Shown here: one piece after another, positions 1 to 8,930 of the stretch | How positions within the stretch are numbered: position 1 is the stretch's first letter | Layout of the letters: every line of letters begins with the position of its first letter | From: an uncultured Lachnoclostridium sp. | Lineage (GTDB): Bacteria; Bacillota; Clostridia; Lachnospirales; Lachnospiraceae | Length of the DNA stretch: 34,765 bases | Direction: 5' to 3' | NCBI GenBank assembly: GCA_947178155.1 | Contig: CAMWXG010000011.1 | Coordinates: 1 to 34,765, forward strand | Notes under the pieces: generated by a model | Told to the model about the DNA's origin: nothing | The model's input: the letters and a program-made list of their open reading frames with translations, nothing else | Database searches by the model: none | Position numbers and translations under genes: made by a program

Positions 1-306
1 GTCATATATTGGCAGAAGATAATTAGCAGGATAACCATTATCAGTTAAAAGTTTTGTTTTCTTTTGAATGAGAGCGTTTCTTCTATTAATATATGAAAAA
101 CTTTCATTACTTGTTTCTTCTTGGGAAAATAGTGATAAACGAGCCAGATTCGCTGAAATTTTAATTATTTCGTGCTGAATGGTTTCAAGCTCTGGAAATA
201 GTGTACAAAGCTTTTCATAGCGTTCATCAATAATATGGCTGTTTTTTAAACGTGTCATATCATATTCATACATAATATTCTGATACTGCGTAGTTGAAAT
301 TCCCAT
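1..306 (-). CDS. DnaC-like helicase-loader ATPase, N-terminal part (cut by window edge)
   Basis: This reading frame is open from the window edge to an ATG at 304-306 and is not in the ORF track. A CAGGAGA ribosome binding site lies just upstream. About 102 codons are visible, beginning MGISTTQYQNIMYEYDMTRL and running into DNGYPANYLPIYD. This helical N-terminus ending in a 'GYP..YL' segment resembles the region before the zinc motif and AAA+ core of clostridial DnaC-type ATP-binding proteins, which load the replicative helicase. The Walker motifs would lie beyond the edge, so the call rests on N-terminal resemblance and on position directly after a DnaD-domain gene on the same strand (46 nt gap). 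The two are probably one operon. Confidence 0.7.
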   Translation of the reverse strand, partial: MGISTTQYQNIMYEYDMTRLKNSHIIDERYEKLCTLFPELETIQHEIIKISANLARLSLFSQEETSNESFSYINRRNALIQKKTKLLTDNGYPANYLLPIYD

Positions 307-352
307 AAAAATCTCCTGTCATAATGTATTTAATGTGAGAAGCATGTCTGTA

Positions 353-1732
353 TTATCCACGCTTAAGAAGTTTTTGTTCCAACTCATCAACATCTGATTG
401 AGAAGTTCCTCTTTGTTGAAAGTTGTTAAATTGGTTTTTATTTTGTGGTTTTGCAGTAGCTTTTTGAGCAGTTTTATTTTTTTTCTGTTCAGCTTTATTT
501 TTGGCATAGAGTTCATCTGCCTTTTTAACATCTTGTAATGTATGTACATCTTTTTTGTGCCAGTTGTCAAGTATGCCATCTGCATATTTAAAATCAGCTT
601 TCTGCAATTTTAACATAGTACGGCTGCATGCATCAAGTATAACAGATAAATCCATATTCCATTCATTCATCCATTTATGTGTGAACTGCTTTTCGATAAC
701 TGCAAGAGGGCGTCCAAGTGCAAATGCCTTGGATATTGATGTATGTGCAGAATTATAACTAACTGATACAGATTTCGCTTCTTCTGGTGTTTTTACATTT
801 TGCTCGTCCCATGATATAGCCACAGCCTGAATATAATTTACATTAGTTTTTCCAAGTGAGATACAATATTCATATAAATGTAGTAATAAATCAACTGAAA
901 AATTAAGGTTATCATACAAATATGAAATAAGCTGAATTTCTTTAGAGCTTAAAGGGCGGTTAAGGTATTTTTCTATAACACGGCATATCCAGTTGAATTC
1001 TGTATTGTTGGCGAGCTGTTGTGCCTGTTCTTTAGTTATATTAATTTCTATGTATGCTCCGTTTTTTTTCTCTGTTTGATTATTGTCAGAAACAGATGAA
1101 TCAGCAGGAGCATCTGTTGCAGCAACTATATTATTAGAGTTTTCTGTTTCTTCTATACTAGTTGTATTGTTAGTTTGATTTGAATTGTTCTTATTTACAA
1201 CAGGCTTTTTTGGTGTATTCAAATTATTGTTTTCAGAAGTGCTATTTTTTAATGTATTCAAATCATTATTAGTATAATTGTCATTTTTTGGTATGTCTGT
1301 ATTACTTTTGGCAGTAGCATTATTTTGAGTGTATGCATCGCTTTTTGATATATTTGAAGTATTGTGTTCATAAGTGCTATTTTGCGATAGTGGTAAATTA
1401 TTAAGATTCTTGGCAGCGTTTTTAGAAGCAGTACCGGGATTTAGCAGTTCAACTCCTGTCATCTGCCCGTTTTGGGAATTTCTTGATATATATATAAGAT
1501 TATTTTTTTCCCAATATTTAAGCGCACGTATAATATCATTTTCAGTATTATCCATCATATCAGCCAGTGCAGAAACTGATATGTTTGTATCGCCAGACTG
1601 TATACATTTGCATAGGAAGAGGTATACTTTGACATAGCTTCCGTTTGCTGCAATCATATAATTATCAATAAATGTATTAAAGATATATGTTACAGAAGGC
1701 ATACAGCTTGAGCATTTTAATAACGTATCCAT
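353..1732 (-). CDS. DnaD-domain replication initiation protein with Asn-rich linker
   Basis: 459 residues; the ATG at 1732 follows a strong AAAAGGAGGAAATT. Residues about 15-95 form a winged-helix-like N-terminus (VYLFLCKCI, then a helix-turn-helix-like stretch). Residues about 105-225 are a low-complexity linker rich in Asn, Ser and Thr. Two tandem DnaD/DnaB_2-type helical domains follow at about 245-318 and 333-402; the second carries the family's YxxGILxxWHKK-type motif (YADGILDNWHKK). The tail to 459 is Lys/Gln rich. DnaD proteins bind and remodel DNA and help load helicase at origins or restart sites. It lies upstream of the DnaC-like gene and downstream of murC on the same strand. The unusually long Asn-rich linker is the odd feature; the domain call is secure. 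Confidence 0.88.
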   Translation of the reverse strand: MDTLLKCSSCMPSVTYIFNTFIDNYMIAANGSYVKVYLFLCKCIQSGDTNISVSALADMMDNTENDIIRALKYWEKNNLIYISRNSQNGQMTGVELLNPGTASKNAAKNLNNLPLSQNSTYEHNTSNISKSDAYTQNNATAKSNTDIPKNDNYTNNDLNTLKNSTSENNNLNTPKKPVVNKNNSNQTNNTTSIEETENSNNIVAATDAPADSSVSDNNQTEKKNGAYIEINITKEQAQQLANNTEFNWICRVIEKYLNRPLSSKEIQLISYLYDNLNFSVDLLLHLYEYCISLGKTNVNYIQAVAISWDEQNVKTPEEAKSVSVSYNSAHTSISKAFALGRPLAVIEKQFTHKWMNEWNMDLSVILDACSRTMLKLQKADFKYADGILDNWHKKDVHTLQDVKKADELYAKNKAEQKKNKTAQKATAKPQNKNQFNNFQQRGTSQSDVDELEQKLLKRG

Positions 1733-1840
1733 AATTTCCTCCTTTTGATTAATTACTATTATAGTTATAGTTGTCGCTACAGTTTAGCTTTTGTTTTATG
1801 TTGTTTAATAGGGAAGTGCTGTAATCGCAACGGTATACTA
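1733..1840. other. 5' flank of the DnaD gene
   Basis: AT-rich stretch between the DnaD-gene start and the palindrome pair. On the minus strand a TATAAT (plus 1758-1763) lies about 25 nt before the start codon. The hexamer 17 nt further up, TAAACT, is a poor -35, so a promoter is possible but not convincing. No ORF is seen. Confidence 0.35.
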
Positions 1841-2006
1841 ACTAGTACAACCCGATTTAATTAACCATACCTTTTGCTGGTCTGCTTTTCCGATAGCACA
1901 GGCGTAAAATCCTCAACGTAGCCCGCTACGCCTACGTTTTTACACCTGCACTCTCAAAAAAGCATACTCACCAAAAGATAAGGTAATTAAATTGGATTAT
2001 ACTAGT
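1841..2006. repeat. Imperfect ~166-bp palindrome A (MITE-like or structured RNA)
   Basis: Begins with ACTAGTACAA and ends with TTATACTAGT. The two arms pair along most of the length: CGATTTAATTAACC against GGTAATTAAATTGG, CTTTTG against CAAAAG, GGCGTAAAA against TTTTTACACC, with a GC-rich centre around GTAGCCCGCTAC. By hand alignment most arm differences are C/T or A/G changes that give G-U pairs only in the minus-strand RNA, the direction of murC to dnaD transcription. It may act as a terminator or processing structure, or be a mobile palindromic element. No ORF lies inside. Confidence 0.7.
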
Positions 2007-2167
2007 ACAACGTTTCTTAGTCACTCATACACTTAGTACTTGCTATTTCCGCTATCGCTGCGTTGTCGTCAGTCAACAATGCCACCGCATTGCCTCCTTC
2101 CTCCGCCTTGCGCTGACAAAAATATCAAGCACTAAGTATATGGGGATTAAGGAAACGTTATACTAGT
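2001..2167. repeat. Imperfect ~167-bp palindrome B, sharing ACTAGT with palindrome A
   Basis: Starts at the ACTAGT that ends palindrome A and runs to the next ACTAGT at 2162-2167. Arms ACTAGTACAACGTTTC and GAAACGTTATACTAGT pair, as do ACTTAGTACTTG and CAAGCACTAAGT. The centre is GC-rich with an AATGC/GCATT stem at its tip. Apart from the ends its sequence is unrelated to palindrome A, yet both have the same asymmetric termini (ACTAGTAC left, ACTAGTAT on the reverse complement of the right) and nearly the same length. The outer ends of the pair extend to CTAACTAGTAYAAC. Confidence 0.7.
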
Positions 2168-2193
2168 TAGCTGGCTGTGGAGCCTATACTTTG

Positions 2194-3573
2194 CTATTTA
2201 AGTAAGTCCTCGCCTATATTTACTACATCGCCTGCGCCCATAGTGATAATTAAATCACCTGGCTGACATTTCTTAATAAGGAATTCTTCAATCTCTTTAA
2301 ATGAAGGAAAGTAATATGCTTCTTTATTAAGTTCTGCAAGTTCTTCTTTGAGATTAAGTGAGGATACGATTCCTGTATCAACTTCTCTTGAAGCGTATAT
2401 ATCTGTAAGCACAACGTTTTCAGCAATAGAAAGAGCATCAGCAAATTCATGAAGAAACTCAATAGTTCTTGAGTATGTATGTGGCTGAAATACACACCAG
2501 AGATGTTTGTGTGGATAATCGGCAGCAGTTGTAAGAGTTGCCTTTATCTCCGTTGGGTGATGGGCATAGTCATCTATAACAGTTACCCCGTTAAATGTAC
2601 CTTTTAATTCAAAACGTCTCCCTGTTCCACCAAATGAATTAAGTCCTTTGGCTATTATATCATCAGGAATGTTGTAAAATTTGGCAATAGCAGCTACAGC
2701 AAGTGCATTTTCTATGTTATGCCTGCCAGGAACATTGAGGACAATATGACAGCTTGTATGATTTTCTTTATCCTTTAAATCAAATGAGACACACATATTT
2801 TCATCAAAAGAGATATTTTCAGCTGTGTAATCAGCACTATTTTCAATGCCAAAGGTTACAATTTTACATTGAAGGTCAGATGTGATTTCATCAAGCCTAT
2901 CAGTAGTACTGTTTATAGCAAGTATACCATTTTCAGGTATCAGCCTGGCAAATTTTTTGAAAGAGCTACGTATATCTTCAAGGTCCTTAAAAAAATCAAG
3001 GTGGTCAGCATCAATATTTAAGATTATGCCTGCGGTAGGATAGAATTTCAAAAAGCTGTTTGTGTATTCACATGCTTCTGTGATAAAGTTGTCTGAATGA
3101 CCTACACGTATATTTCCGTTAATTGCATCAAGTATTCCACCTACAGATATAGTAGGGTCTTTATCTGCTGCAAGAAAAATATGTGAAAGCATGGAAGTAG
3201 CTGTGGTTTTCCCATGTGTGCCAGCCACAGCTATTGAGTTGACATAATTCTTCATTACCTGCCCAACCATTTCAGCGCGGTTTATCATAGGTATGCCAAG
3301 CTCCTTTGCGGCTATATATTCAGGGTTATCGGGATGTATAGCCGCAGTATATACTATAAAATCTATGTCTTTAGTTATATTTGAAGCATTTTGTCCATAT
3401 ATTATATGGACACCCAGTGATGATAGATGTTTTGTTATTTTACTTTCTGTCTTATCTGAGCCATATACGGTAAAACCATATTCATGAAAGAGTTGTGCGA
3501 AACCGCTCATGCTTATTCCGCCAATGCCGATAAAATATGCTTTACATGGTTTTTTCAGATCAATATGATACAT
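2194..3573 (-). CDS. murC: UDP-N-acetylmuramate--L-alanine ligase MurC
   Basis: 459 residues, the normal family length. It adds L-alanine to UDP-MurNAc using ATP, the first amino-acid step of peptidoglycan stem-peptide synthesis in the cytoplasm. Visible features are the N-terminal Rossmann glycine motif (GIGGISMSG, about residues 16-24), the Mur-ligase ATP loop GTHGKTT (118-124), the central EACEYTNSFL stretch and the C-terminal domain with DDYAHHPTE. The ATG start has only a weak ribosome binding site (GGACGGTG). The gene stops just after palindrome B on the minus strand and may be co-transcribed with the replication genes downstream. Confidence 0.97.
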   Translation of the reverse strand: MYHIDLKKPCKAYFIGIGGISMSGFAQLFHEYGFTVYGSDKTESKITKHLSSLGVHIIYGQNASNITKDIDFIVYTAAIHPDNPEYIAAKELGIPMINRAEMVGQVMKNYVNSIAVAGTHGKTTATSMLSHIFLAADKDPTISVGGILDAINGNIRVGHSDNFITEACEYTNSFLKFYPTAGIILNIDADHLDFFKDLEDIRSSFKKFARLIPENGILAINSTTDRLDEITSDLQCKIVTFGIENSADYTAENISFDENMCVSFDLKDKENHTSCHIVLNVPGRHNIENALAVAAIAKFYNIPDDIIAKGLNSFGGTGRRFELKGTFNGVTVIDDYAHHPTEIKATLTTAADYPHKHLWCVFQPHTYSRTIEFLHEFADALSIAENVVLTDIYASREVDTGIVSSLNLKEELAELNKEAYYFPSFKEIEEFLIKKCQPGDLIITMGAGDVVNIGEDLLK

Positions 3574-3594
3574 AGTGACACCGTCCTATTCTAT

Positions 3595-3624
3595 ATTATA
3601 TTATGAAATAATTGTGGTTAGCAA
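3595..3624 (-). promoter_or_regulatory. Candidate murC promoter
   Basis: On the minus strand TTGCTA (plus 3619-3624) and TATAAT (plus 3595-3600) are separated by 18 nt and lie about 20 nt before the murC start. It diverges from glgC. An inverted repeat, AATAACTA/TAGTTATT at 3623-3643, abuts the -35 side. Confidence 0.5.
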
Positions 3625-3652
3625 TAACTAATAGCTAGTTATTGTCATTAAT

Positions 3653-3683
3653 TATGTTATAATATTAAATGTATTATAACATA
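3653..3683. promoter_or_regulatory. 11-bp inverted repeat in the murC/glgC divergent region
   Basis: TATGTTATAAT and ATTATAACATA form a perfect 11-bp inverted repeat with a 9-nt spacer. Each arm contains a TATAAT-like hexamer. It could be an operator or overlapping divergent -10 elements, but AT-rich palindromes are common in such DNA. Confidence 0.35.
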
Positions 3684-3829
3684 CTATTTTTAATTATAGT
3701 AGATGTGGCGGAAAATACAATTGCTAAAAATGCTTTTAGTAAAATTGCACATAAATTATGGCACATTTTGGTAATGTATACAAATTGCATAAAAAATGTA
3801 AAAAAAATTTCAAAATTTAGTAAAATTTA

Positions 3830-3858
3830 TTCACAATTTGTTAATGATATGCTATAAT
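3830..3858 (+). promoter_or_regulatory. Candidate glgC-glgD promoter
   Basis: TTCACA (3830-3835) and a perfect TATAAT (3853-3858) with a 17-nt spacer. The predicted start of transcription near 3865 leaves a leader of about 100 nt before the GTG start of glgC. Confidence 0.6.
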
Positions 3859-3967
3859 ACATTCGTAAGAAAGTAAATACTATTTAATATGGATGTCAAT
3901 AATATTTATTGAGATTTTTCTCGGATTAAAGAAGTATATTCCATATAAATACAACGGGGGTGATCGC

Positions 3968-5242
3968 GTGATTAAAAAAGAAATGATAGCAATGTTACTT
4001 GCAGGCGGACAAGGTTCACGTCTGGGCGTGCTTACAGCTGATGTTGCCAAACCAGCGGTAGCTTTTGGAGGTAAGTACAGGATTATTGATTTTCCACTTA
4101 GTAATTGTATTAACTCAGGTGTTGATACAGTTGGTGTACTGACACAGTACCAGCCGTTACGTCTGAATACGCATATAGGTATAGGTATACCATGGGATTT
4201 GGATAGGAATGTTGGCGGAGTGTCAATATTGCCGCCATATGAGAAAAGCAATAGCAGTGAATGGTATACAGGTACAGCAAATGCCATATACCAGAATATG
4301 AAATACATGGAGTATTATAATCCGGAATATGTTCTTATACTTGGAGGAGATCATATTTATAAGATGGATTATGAAGTTATGCTTGACTTCCATAAAGCAA
4401 GTAAGGCAGATGTTACACTGGCAACTATACCTGTACCTATGGAAGAGGCAAGTCGTTTTGGTGTAGTTATAACTGATGAAAGCAAGCGTATTCTTGAGTT
4501 TGAAGAAAAACCTGAGCATCCACGCAGTAATCTTGCATCTATGGGTATTTACATTTTTTCATGGCCTGTACTTAGGGATTCTTTACTTAAGCTAAAAGAC
4601 CAGCCGTCATGTGATTTTGGTAAGCATATTATCCCATACTGCTATGAGCAGGGTAAGAGGATTTTTGCATATGAGTATAACGGATATTGGAAAGATGTAG
4701 GAACACTTGGTTCATATTGGCAGGCCAATATGGAGCTTATTGACCTTATACCGATATTTAATTTGTATGAGGAATTTTGGAAGATATATACAAAGAGCGA
4801 TAATATTACACCGCAATATATTTCAGGCAATGCTGTAATTGACAAAGCAATTATAGGTGAGGGCGCCGAGATATTTGGTGAAGTTCACAATTCAGTAATT
4901 GGTTCAGGTGTTCATATAGCTCCTGGAGCAATAGTAAGAGATTCTATTATAATGACGGATGCTGAGATTGGAAGCAATACAGTAGTTGATAAGTCAATTA
5001 TAGCAGAGAAAGTAAAGATAGGCTCAAGTTGTGTGCTTGGTACAGGTAAAGATGTGCCTAATAAGATTAAACCTGATGTATATTCATTTGGACTGGTAAC
5101 TATTGGCGAGGACAGTATAGTGCCTGATAATGTTCAGATAGGAAAAAACACTGCTATTTCAGGTGTTACAGACATAAGTGATTATCCAGGAGGAATACTT
5201 GAAAGCGGTGAGACTTTAATTAAGGTAGGTGAGAAGATATGA
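3968..5242 (+). CDS. glgC: Glucose-1-phosphate adenylyltransferase GlgC
   Basis: Makes ADP-glucose from glucose-1-phosphate and ATP, the committed step of bacterial glycogen synthesis. I choose the GTG at 3968 (424 residues) over the ORF-track ATG at 3893, because GGGGGTGA sits just before it and the family begins close to [14 protein letters not shown]. The nucleotide-binding loop is [25 protein letters not shown] and the YWKDVGT segment typical of the family follow. The C-terminal third has the hexapeptide pattern of a left-handed beta-helix (for example [13 protein letters not shown]). The stop overlaps the glgD start by 4 nt (ATGA), implying translational coupling. Confidence 0.96.
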   Translation: MIKKEMIAMLLAGGQGSRLGVLTADVAKPAVAFGGKYRIIDFPLSNCINSGVDTVGVLTQYQPLRLNTHIGIGIPWDLDRNVGGVSILPPYEKSNSSEWYTGTANAIYQNMKYMEYYNPEYVLILGGDHIYKMDYEVMLDFHKASKADVTLATIPVPMEEASRFGVVITDESKRILEFEEKPEHPRSNLASMGIYIFSWPVLRDSLLKLKDQPSCDFGKHIIPYCYEQGKRIFAYEYNGYWKDVGTLGSYWQANMELIDLIPIFNLYEEFWKIYTKSDNITPQYISGNAVIDKAIIGEGAEIFGEVHNSVIGSGVHIAPGAIVRDSIIMTDAEIGSNTVVDKSIIAEKVKIGSSCVLGTGKDVPNKIKPDVYSFGLVTIGEDSIVPDNVQIGKNTAISGVTDISDYPGGILESGETLIKVGEKI

Positions 5243-6360
5243 GAGCAATAGGTATTGTATTAGCTGGAGGTAACAGCAGCAGGATGAAGGAACTCTCAAA
5301 TAAGCGTGCAGTGGCAGCTATGCCTATTGCGGGAGGGTACCGTAGTATTGATTTTGTACTCAGCAGCATGAGTAATTCACATATACAGAAAGTTGCAGTA
5401 TACACACAATATAATGCAAAATCATTGAATGAACACCTTAATTCATCAAAGTGGTGGGATTTCGGAAGAAAGCAGGGCGGACTTTATATATTTACACCAA
5501 CTACTACACCTAATAATAGTTATTGGTATAGGGGTACAGCAGATGCGATAGCACAGAATTTGGATTTTCTTAAAAATAGTCACGAGCCATATGTTGTAAT
5601 AGCTTCAGGTGATGGTATCTACAAGCTTGATTATGCAAAGGTACTTGAATATCACATAGCTAAAAAAGCAGATTTTACTGTGGTCACAGCAAACATACAG
5701 GGACAGGATGATCCAAGTCGTTTTGGAGTTATAAAGACAGACTCTGATGGAAGGGTAACAGATTTTGAAGAAAAGCCTATAAGTGCTGAGGGATATCAGG
5801 TATCTGCCGGTATATATATTGTACGTCGTAGACAGTTGATTGAGCTGATTGAGAAATCAGTGGAAGAGGAAAGATATGATTTTGTAAAAGATATTCTTAT
5901 AAGATACAAAGGTATAAAGAGAGTATATGCATATCCTATTGACACATATTGGAGCAATATTTCATCAGTAGAGTCATATTTTAGTACAAATATGGATTTC
6001 TTAAAAGATGATGTACGCAATTACTTCTTTAAGCAGTATCCAAATGTATACTCAAAAGTACAAGATTTACCACCTGCAAAATATAACAATGGTTCTTCAG
6101 TTAAAAACAGCCTTGTTTCGAGTGGATGTATTATTAATGGAAATGTTGAAGGTTCAATACTGTTTAAAAATGTATATGTTGGCAATAACTGTTCAATTAA
6201 GAATTCTATCATATTAAATGATGTGTATATAGGTGATAATACTCATATTGAAAACTGTATTATGGAGAGCAGGGATACAATACGCGCCAATTCTGATTAC
6301 AAAGGTGAAAATGGCGAGATTAAGATTATTGTAGAAAAGAATGAAAGATACGCACTATAG
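5239..6360 (+). CDS. glgD: GlgD, paralogous ADP-glucose pyrophosphorylase subunit
   Basis: 373 residues, starting inside the last codons of glgC. It has the same fold as GlgC but a degenerate nucleotide loop ([12 protein letters not shown] instead of GGxGSRL), with GDGIYKLDY and FEEKP retained and a shortened beta-helix tail. In Firmicutes GlgD forms a mixed complex with GlgC and modulates its activity; alone it is usually poorly active. Length, order and coupling all fit this pair. The gene ends 39 nt before spoVG with no visible terminator between them. Confidence 0.95.
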   Translation: MRAIGIVLAGGNSSRMKELSNKRAVAAMPIAGGYRSIDFVLSSMSNSHIQKVAVYTQYNAKSLNEHLNSSKWWDFGRKQGGLYIFTPTTTPNNSYWYRGTADAIAQNLDFLKNSHEPYVVIASGDGIYKLDYAKVLEYHIAKKADFTVVTANIQGQDDPSRFGVIKTDSDGRVTDFEEKPISAEGYQVSAGIYIVRRRQLIELIEKSVEEERYDFVKDILIRYKGIKRVYAYPIDTYWSNISSVESYFSTNMDFLKDDVRNYFFKQYPNVYSKVQDLPPAKYNNGSSVKNSLVSSGCIINGNVEGSILFKNVYVGNNCSIKNSIILNDVYIGDNTHIENCIMESRDTIRANSDYKGENGEIKIIVEKNERYAL

Positions 6361-6399
6361 GTAAGGAATTTTTCCGAACAACCAAAGGGGGTTAATTAG

Positions 6400-6687
6400 G
6401 TGGAAATAACAGACATAAGAGTACGTAAAATCACGAAAGAAGGGAAGATGAAGGCAGTAGTTTCAATGACTTTAGATGATGAATTTGTAGTTCATGACAT
6501 AAAAGTTATTGATGGTGATAAAGGGTTGTTTATCGCAATGCCGAGCAGACGTGCCAGAGATGGTGAATTTAGGGATATAGCACATCCTATTAATTCAAAA
6601 ACACGTGAAATAATGCAAAAAGTGATTTTAGAAAAGTATGAGCAGGCAGTTAATGATCTGGAAGACTATAGTGAGCATAATGACTAG
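6400..6687 (+). CDS. spoVG: SpoVG family RNA/DNA-binding regulator
   Basis: 95 residues from a GTG start preceded by AAAGGGGG. The N-terminus ([11 protein letters not shown]), [18 protein letters not shown] and the [18 protein letters not shown] block are diagnostic of SpoVG. The protein is a small nucleic-acid-binding regulator first described in sporulation and septation but also present in non-spore formers. Its position between glgD and the ribosomal cluster, ahead of a terminator, suggests it ends the glg transcript, though a promoter of its own is not excluded. Confidence 0.96.
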   Translation: MEITDIRVRKITKEGKMKAVVSMTLDDEFVVHDIKVIDGDKGLFIAMPSRRARDGEFRDIAHPINSKTREIMQKVILEKYEQAVNDLEDYSEHND

Positions 6688-6708
6688 AATATAATGTATA
6701 AGCTTAAC

Positions 6709-6739
6709 AAAAAGCATCGATATTTATCGGTGCTTTTTG
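6709..6739 (+). terminator. Rho-independent terminator after spoVG
   Basis: AAAAAGCATCGAT and ATCGGTGCTTTTT form a stem with one G-T pair, about 22 nt after the spoVG stop and ending in a T-run. It separates the glg/spoVG unit from the S10 operon. The ORF-track entry 6694-6924 runs across it and is not a gene. Confidence 0.85.
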
Positions 6740-6859
6740 TCTATATTATATTTTGTTCATTCCCACGGTTTGCACTCCCCATAAAAAGCAATTTTCAAAT
6801 ACGTCCTGAGGCTGAATTACAACAAATTTGTAAAATTTTCAAAAAATTTACAAAAATGC

Positions 6860-6888
6860 TTGCAAAAGTCTTAAAAAGAGTGTATACT
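6860..6888 (+). promoter_or_regulatory. S10 operon promoter
   Basis: TTGCAA and TATACT separated by exactly 17 nt. It follows the spoVG terminator and lies about 300 nt upstream of rpsJ, so it is the best candidate to drive the ribosomal cluster. Confidence 0.7.
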
Positions 6889-6894
6889 AGCAAC

Positions 6895-7194
6895 TGCTGT
6901 GACATTGATAGCTGTGAAGCATGAGGTTGCTGTTGTATATATAACAGGTTTTCTGTGGAGCGAATGTCAAGTTAGGAAAACTGGCGACAAGTCACTGTAC
7001 AATAATTAGAGAAATTCGTAAAGTTATTACGAAATTTTATAGGGTATTTTTGTGCTTGATTAATGTATTTTGATTAGAACAAGACACACCCGGATAAGTG
7101 TACAGTCACCGCTTGTTGTGCTGAAATTAACAGACAAGGATATTTCTATCTAAATAAATGTCTGTAAAAGTGCGAAAAGGAGGCGGCTTTTTTT
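6895..7194 (+). promoter_or_regulatory. Structured 5' leader of the S10 operon
   Basis: About 300 nt of untranslated leader with several exact complementary segments: TGACATT (6900-6906) with AATGTCA (6963-6969), enclosing a CTGTT/AACAG hairpin; ACTGTACA (6994-7001) with TGTACAGT (7099-7106), enclosing the hairpin TTCGTAA/TTACGAA (7015-7033). This is the layout of an autoregulatory ribosomal-protein leader (in E. coli, L4 controls the S10 leader), but I cannot assign a ligand. The leader ends with AAAAGGAGGCGG before rpsJ. Confidence 0.6.
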
Positions 7195-7512
7195 ATGGCA
7201 ACAAATATTATGAGAATTACACTCAAGGCATATGACCACAATCAGATTGATCATGCTGCTGGAAAGATTATTGAGACGGTAAAAAAGACTGGAGCAAAGG
7301 TCAGCGGTCCAGTACCTCTTCCTACAAAGAAAGAGGTAGTTACAATTCTTCGTGCAGTACACAAATATAAGGACTCAAGAGAGCAGTTTGAGCAGAGGAC
7401 ACATAAAAGATTGATTGATGTCATTGCTCCTACACAAAAGACCATAGAAGCTCTTACAAAGATGGAGATGCCATCAGGTGTAGCTGTAGTTCTTAAAATG
7501 AAAGAAAAGTAA
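7195..7512 (+). CDS. rpsJ: 30S ribosomal protein S10
   Basis: 105 residues, normal size. S10 sits in the 30S head and, as NusE, also joins transcription antitermination complexes. The signature [11 protein letters not shown] and the THKRLIDV segment are clear. The ATG follows AAAAGGAGG. It is the first gene of the S10 operon; an 84-nt gap precedes rplC. Confidence 0.98.
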   Translation: MATNIMRITLKAYDHNQIDHAAGKIIETVKKTGAKVSGPVPLPTKKEVVTILRAVHKYKDSREQFEQRTHKRLIDVIAPTQKTIEALTKMEMPSGVAVVLKMKEK

Positions 7513-7596
7513 TTAGTTTATCAGCCATCTGGCTAGAATGATTTTAATGTCACAGAATGTTAAAATCCGCTGTAGATTAACAGGAGGTATATAATA

Positions 7597-8280
7597 ATGA
7601 AAAAAGGTATTTTGGCAACGAAAATCGGTATGACACAGATTTTCAATGACAACGGAGTATTAACTCCGGTTACTGTACTTGAAGCAGGTCCATGTTATGT
7701 AACACAGGTAAAGACTGCAGAAAATGATGGGTACAGTGCTGTTCAGGTGGGCTTTGTTGATAAGAAGGACAAGATTATCACAAAGGATGCTGTCGGCAGA
7801 AAAGAAGTAAAGAGAATTCATGGCGTAAATAAGCCACAACAGGGACATTTTGCAAAAGCGGGTGTTTCTGGTAAAAGGTATCTGAAAGAATTTAAATTTG
7901 AAAACGCTGAAGAGTATGCTCTAGGTCAGGAGATTAAGGCTGATATCTTTGCAGCAGGCGACAAAGTTGATGCAACAGGAACATCAAAGGGTAAAGGGTT
8001 CCAAGGTGCAATTAAAAGACATGGTTTGCACAGAGGACCTATGGGGCATGGTTCAAAGTTCCACAGACATGCAGGTTCAAATGGTGCATGTTCTGATCCA
8101 AGCCGCGTGTTCAAAGGTAAGAAAATGCCAGGACATATGGGTGCTGAGAAAGTTACAATCCAGAATCTTGAAGTAGTAAGGGTTGATGCTGATAAGAACC
8201 TTATTTTGGTTAAAGGTGCAGTACCAGGACCTAAAAAGGCATGTGTGGTATTAAAAGAGAGCGTTAAAGGCGGGAAATAA
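7597..8280 (+). CDS. rplC: 50S ribosomal protein L3
   Basis: 227 residues, slightly longer than the usual 205-215. It begins [16 protein letters not shown] and carries the [14 protein letters not shown] and [11 protein letters not shown] blocks of L3, whose extension approaches the peptidyl-transferase centre. The ATG is preceded by AGGAGG. It ends 26 nt before rplD. Confidence 0.98.
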   Translation: MKKGILATKIGMTQIFNDNGVLTPVTVLEAGPCYVTQVKTAENDGYSAVQVGFVDKKDKIITKDAVGRKEVKRIHGVNKPQQGHFAKAGVSGKRYLKEFKFENAEEYALGQEIKADIFAAGDKVDATGTSKGKGFQGAIKRHGLHRGPMGHGSKFHRHAGSNGACSDPSRVFKGKKMPGHMGAEKVTIQNLEVVRVDADKNLILVKGAVPGPKKACVVLKESVKGGK

Positions 8281-8306
8281 TTCTTTTGGAAAGGAGGAAT
8301 ACACAG

Positions 8307-8930
8307 ATGGCTAACGTATCTGTTTATAATATGGAAGGCAGCGAAGTTGGAAAGATTGATTTAAATGACAACGTATTTGCTGTTAAAGTAAATGAACATT
8401 TGGTTCACATGGCTGTAACATTACAGCTTGCAAATAAACGTCAGGGTACACAAAAGGCTAAGACACGTTCAGAAGTGAGCGGTGGTGGAAGAAAGCCTTG
8501 GAGACAAAAGGGAACAGGTCATGCAAGACAGGGTTCTATAAGAGCTCCACAGTGGACTGGCGGTGGAGTAGTATTCGCACCAAAGCCTAGAGATTATTCA
8601 TTTAAGATGAATAAGAAGGAAAAAGCAGGTGCTATGAAATCTGCACTTACAAGCAGGGTAAATGAAGAGAAGTTTCTTGTATTAGACTCACTTAAGTTTG
8701 ATGAGATTAAGACAAAGAAGATGGTAAATGTACTTGATGCATTAAAGGTAAAGAAAGCTCTTGTAATTCTTGACGGGGAAGATAATGCAAATGTTGCACT
8801 TTCTACAAGAAATATTGAAGGAGTAAAAGCTGTTAATACAAATGCAATTAATGTATATGATATCTTAAAATATGATACAGTTATTATTACTAAGAATGCA
8901 GTATCTAAGATTGAGGAGGTGTATGCATAA
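8307..8930 (+). CDS. rplD: 50S ribosomal protein L4
   Basis: 207 residues from the ATG at 8307. The ORF-track start (8286) adds seven codons that overlap the AAGGAGGAAT ribosome binding site. The long loop that lines the exit tunnel is visible as [18 protein letters not shown]. In other bacteria L4 also represses its own operon, making it a candidate ligand for the leader upstream of rpsJ. Its stop overlaps the rplW start by one base (TAATG). Confidence 0.97.
   Translation: MANVSVYNMEGSEVGKIDLNDNVFAVKVNEHLVHMAVTLQLANKRQGTQKAKTRSEVSGGGRKPWRQKGTGHARQGSIRAPQWTGGGVVFAPKPRDYSFKMNKKEKAGAMKSALTSRVNEEKFLVLDSLKFDEIKTKKMVNVLDALKVKKALVILDGEDNANVALSTRNIEGVKAVNTNAINVYDILKYDTVIITKNAVSKIEEVYA

Noticed and set aside
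1841-2167. Palindromes as a replication origin or attachment site
   Set aside because: No DnaA-box cluster, integrase or adjacent prophage genes; the proximity to replication genes is suggestive but not evidence.
3669-3857. 62-residue ORF upstream of glgC
   Set aside because: AT-rich regulatory DNA containing palindromes and the glgC promoter; no ribosome binding site.
3893-3967. Upstream ATG of glgC from the ORF track
   Set aside because: No ribosome binding site there; GGGGGTGA precedes the GTG at 3968, and the family N-terminus matches that start.
6694-6924. 76-residue plus-strand ORF after spoVG
   Set aside because: It runs through the spoVG terminator and the S10 promoter, has no ribosome binding site and no recognisable protein features.
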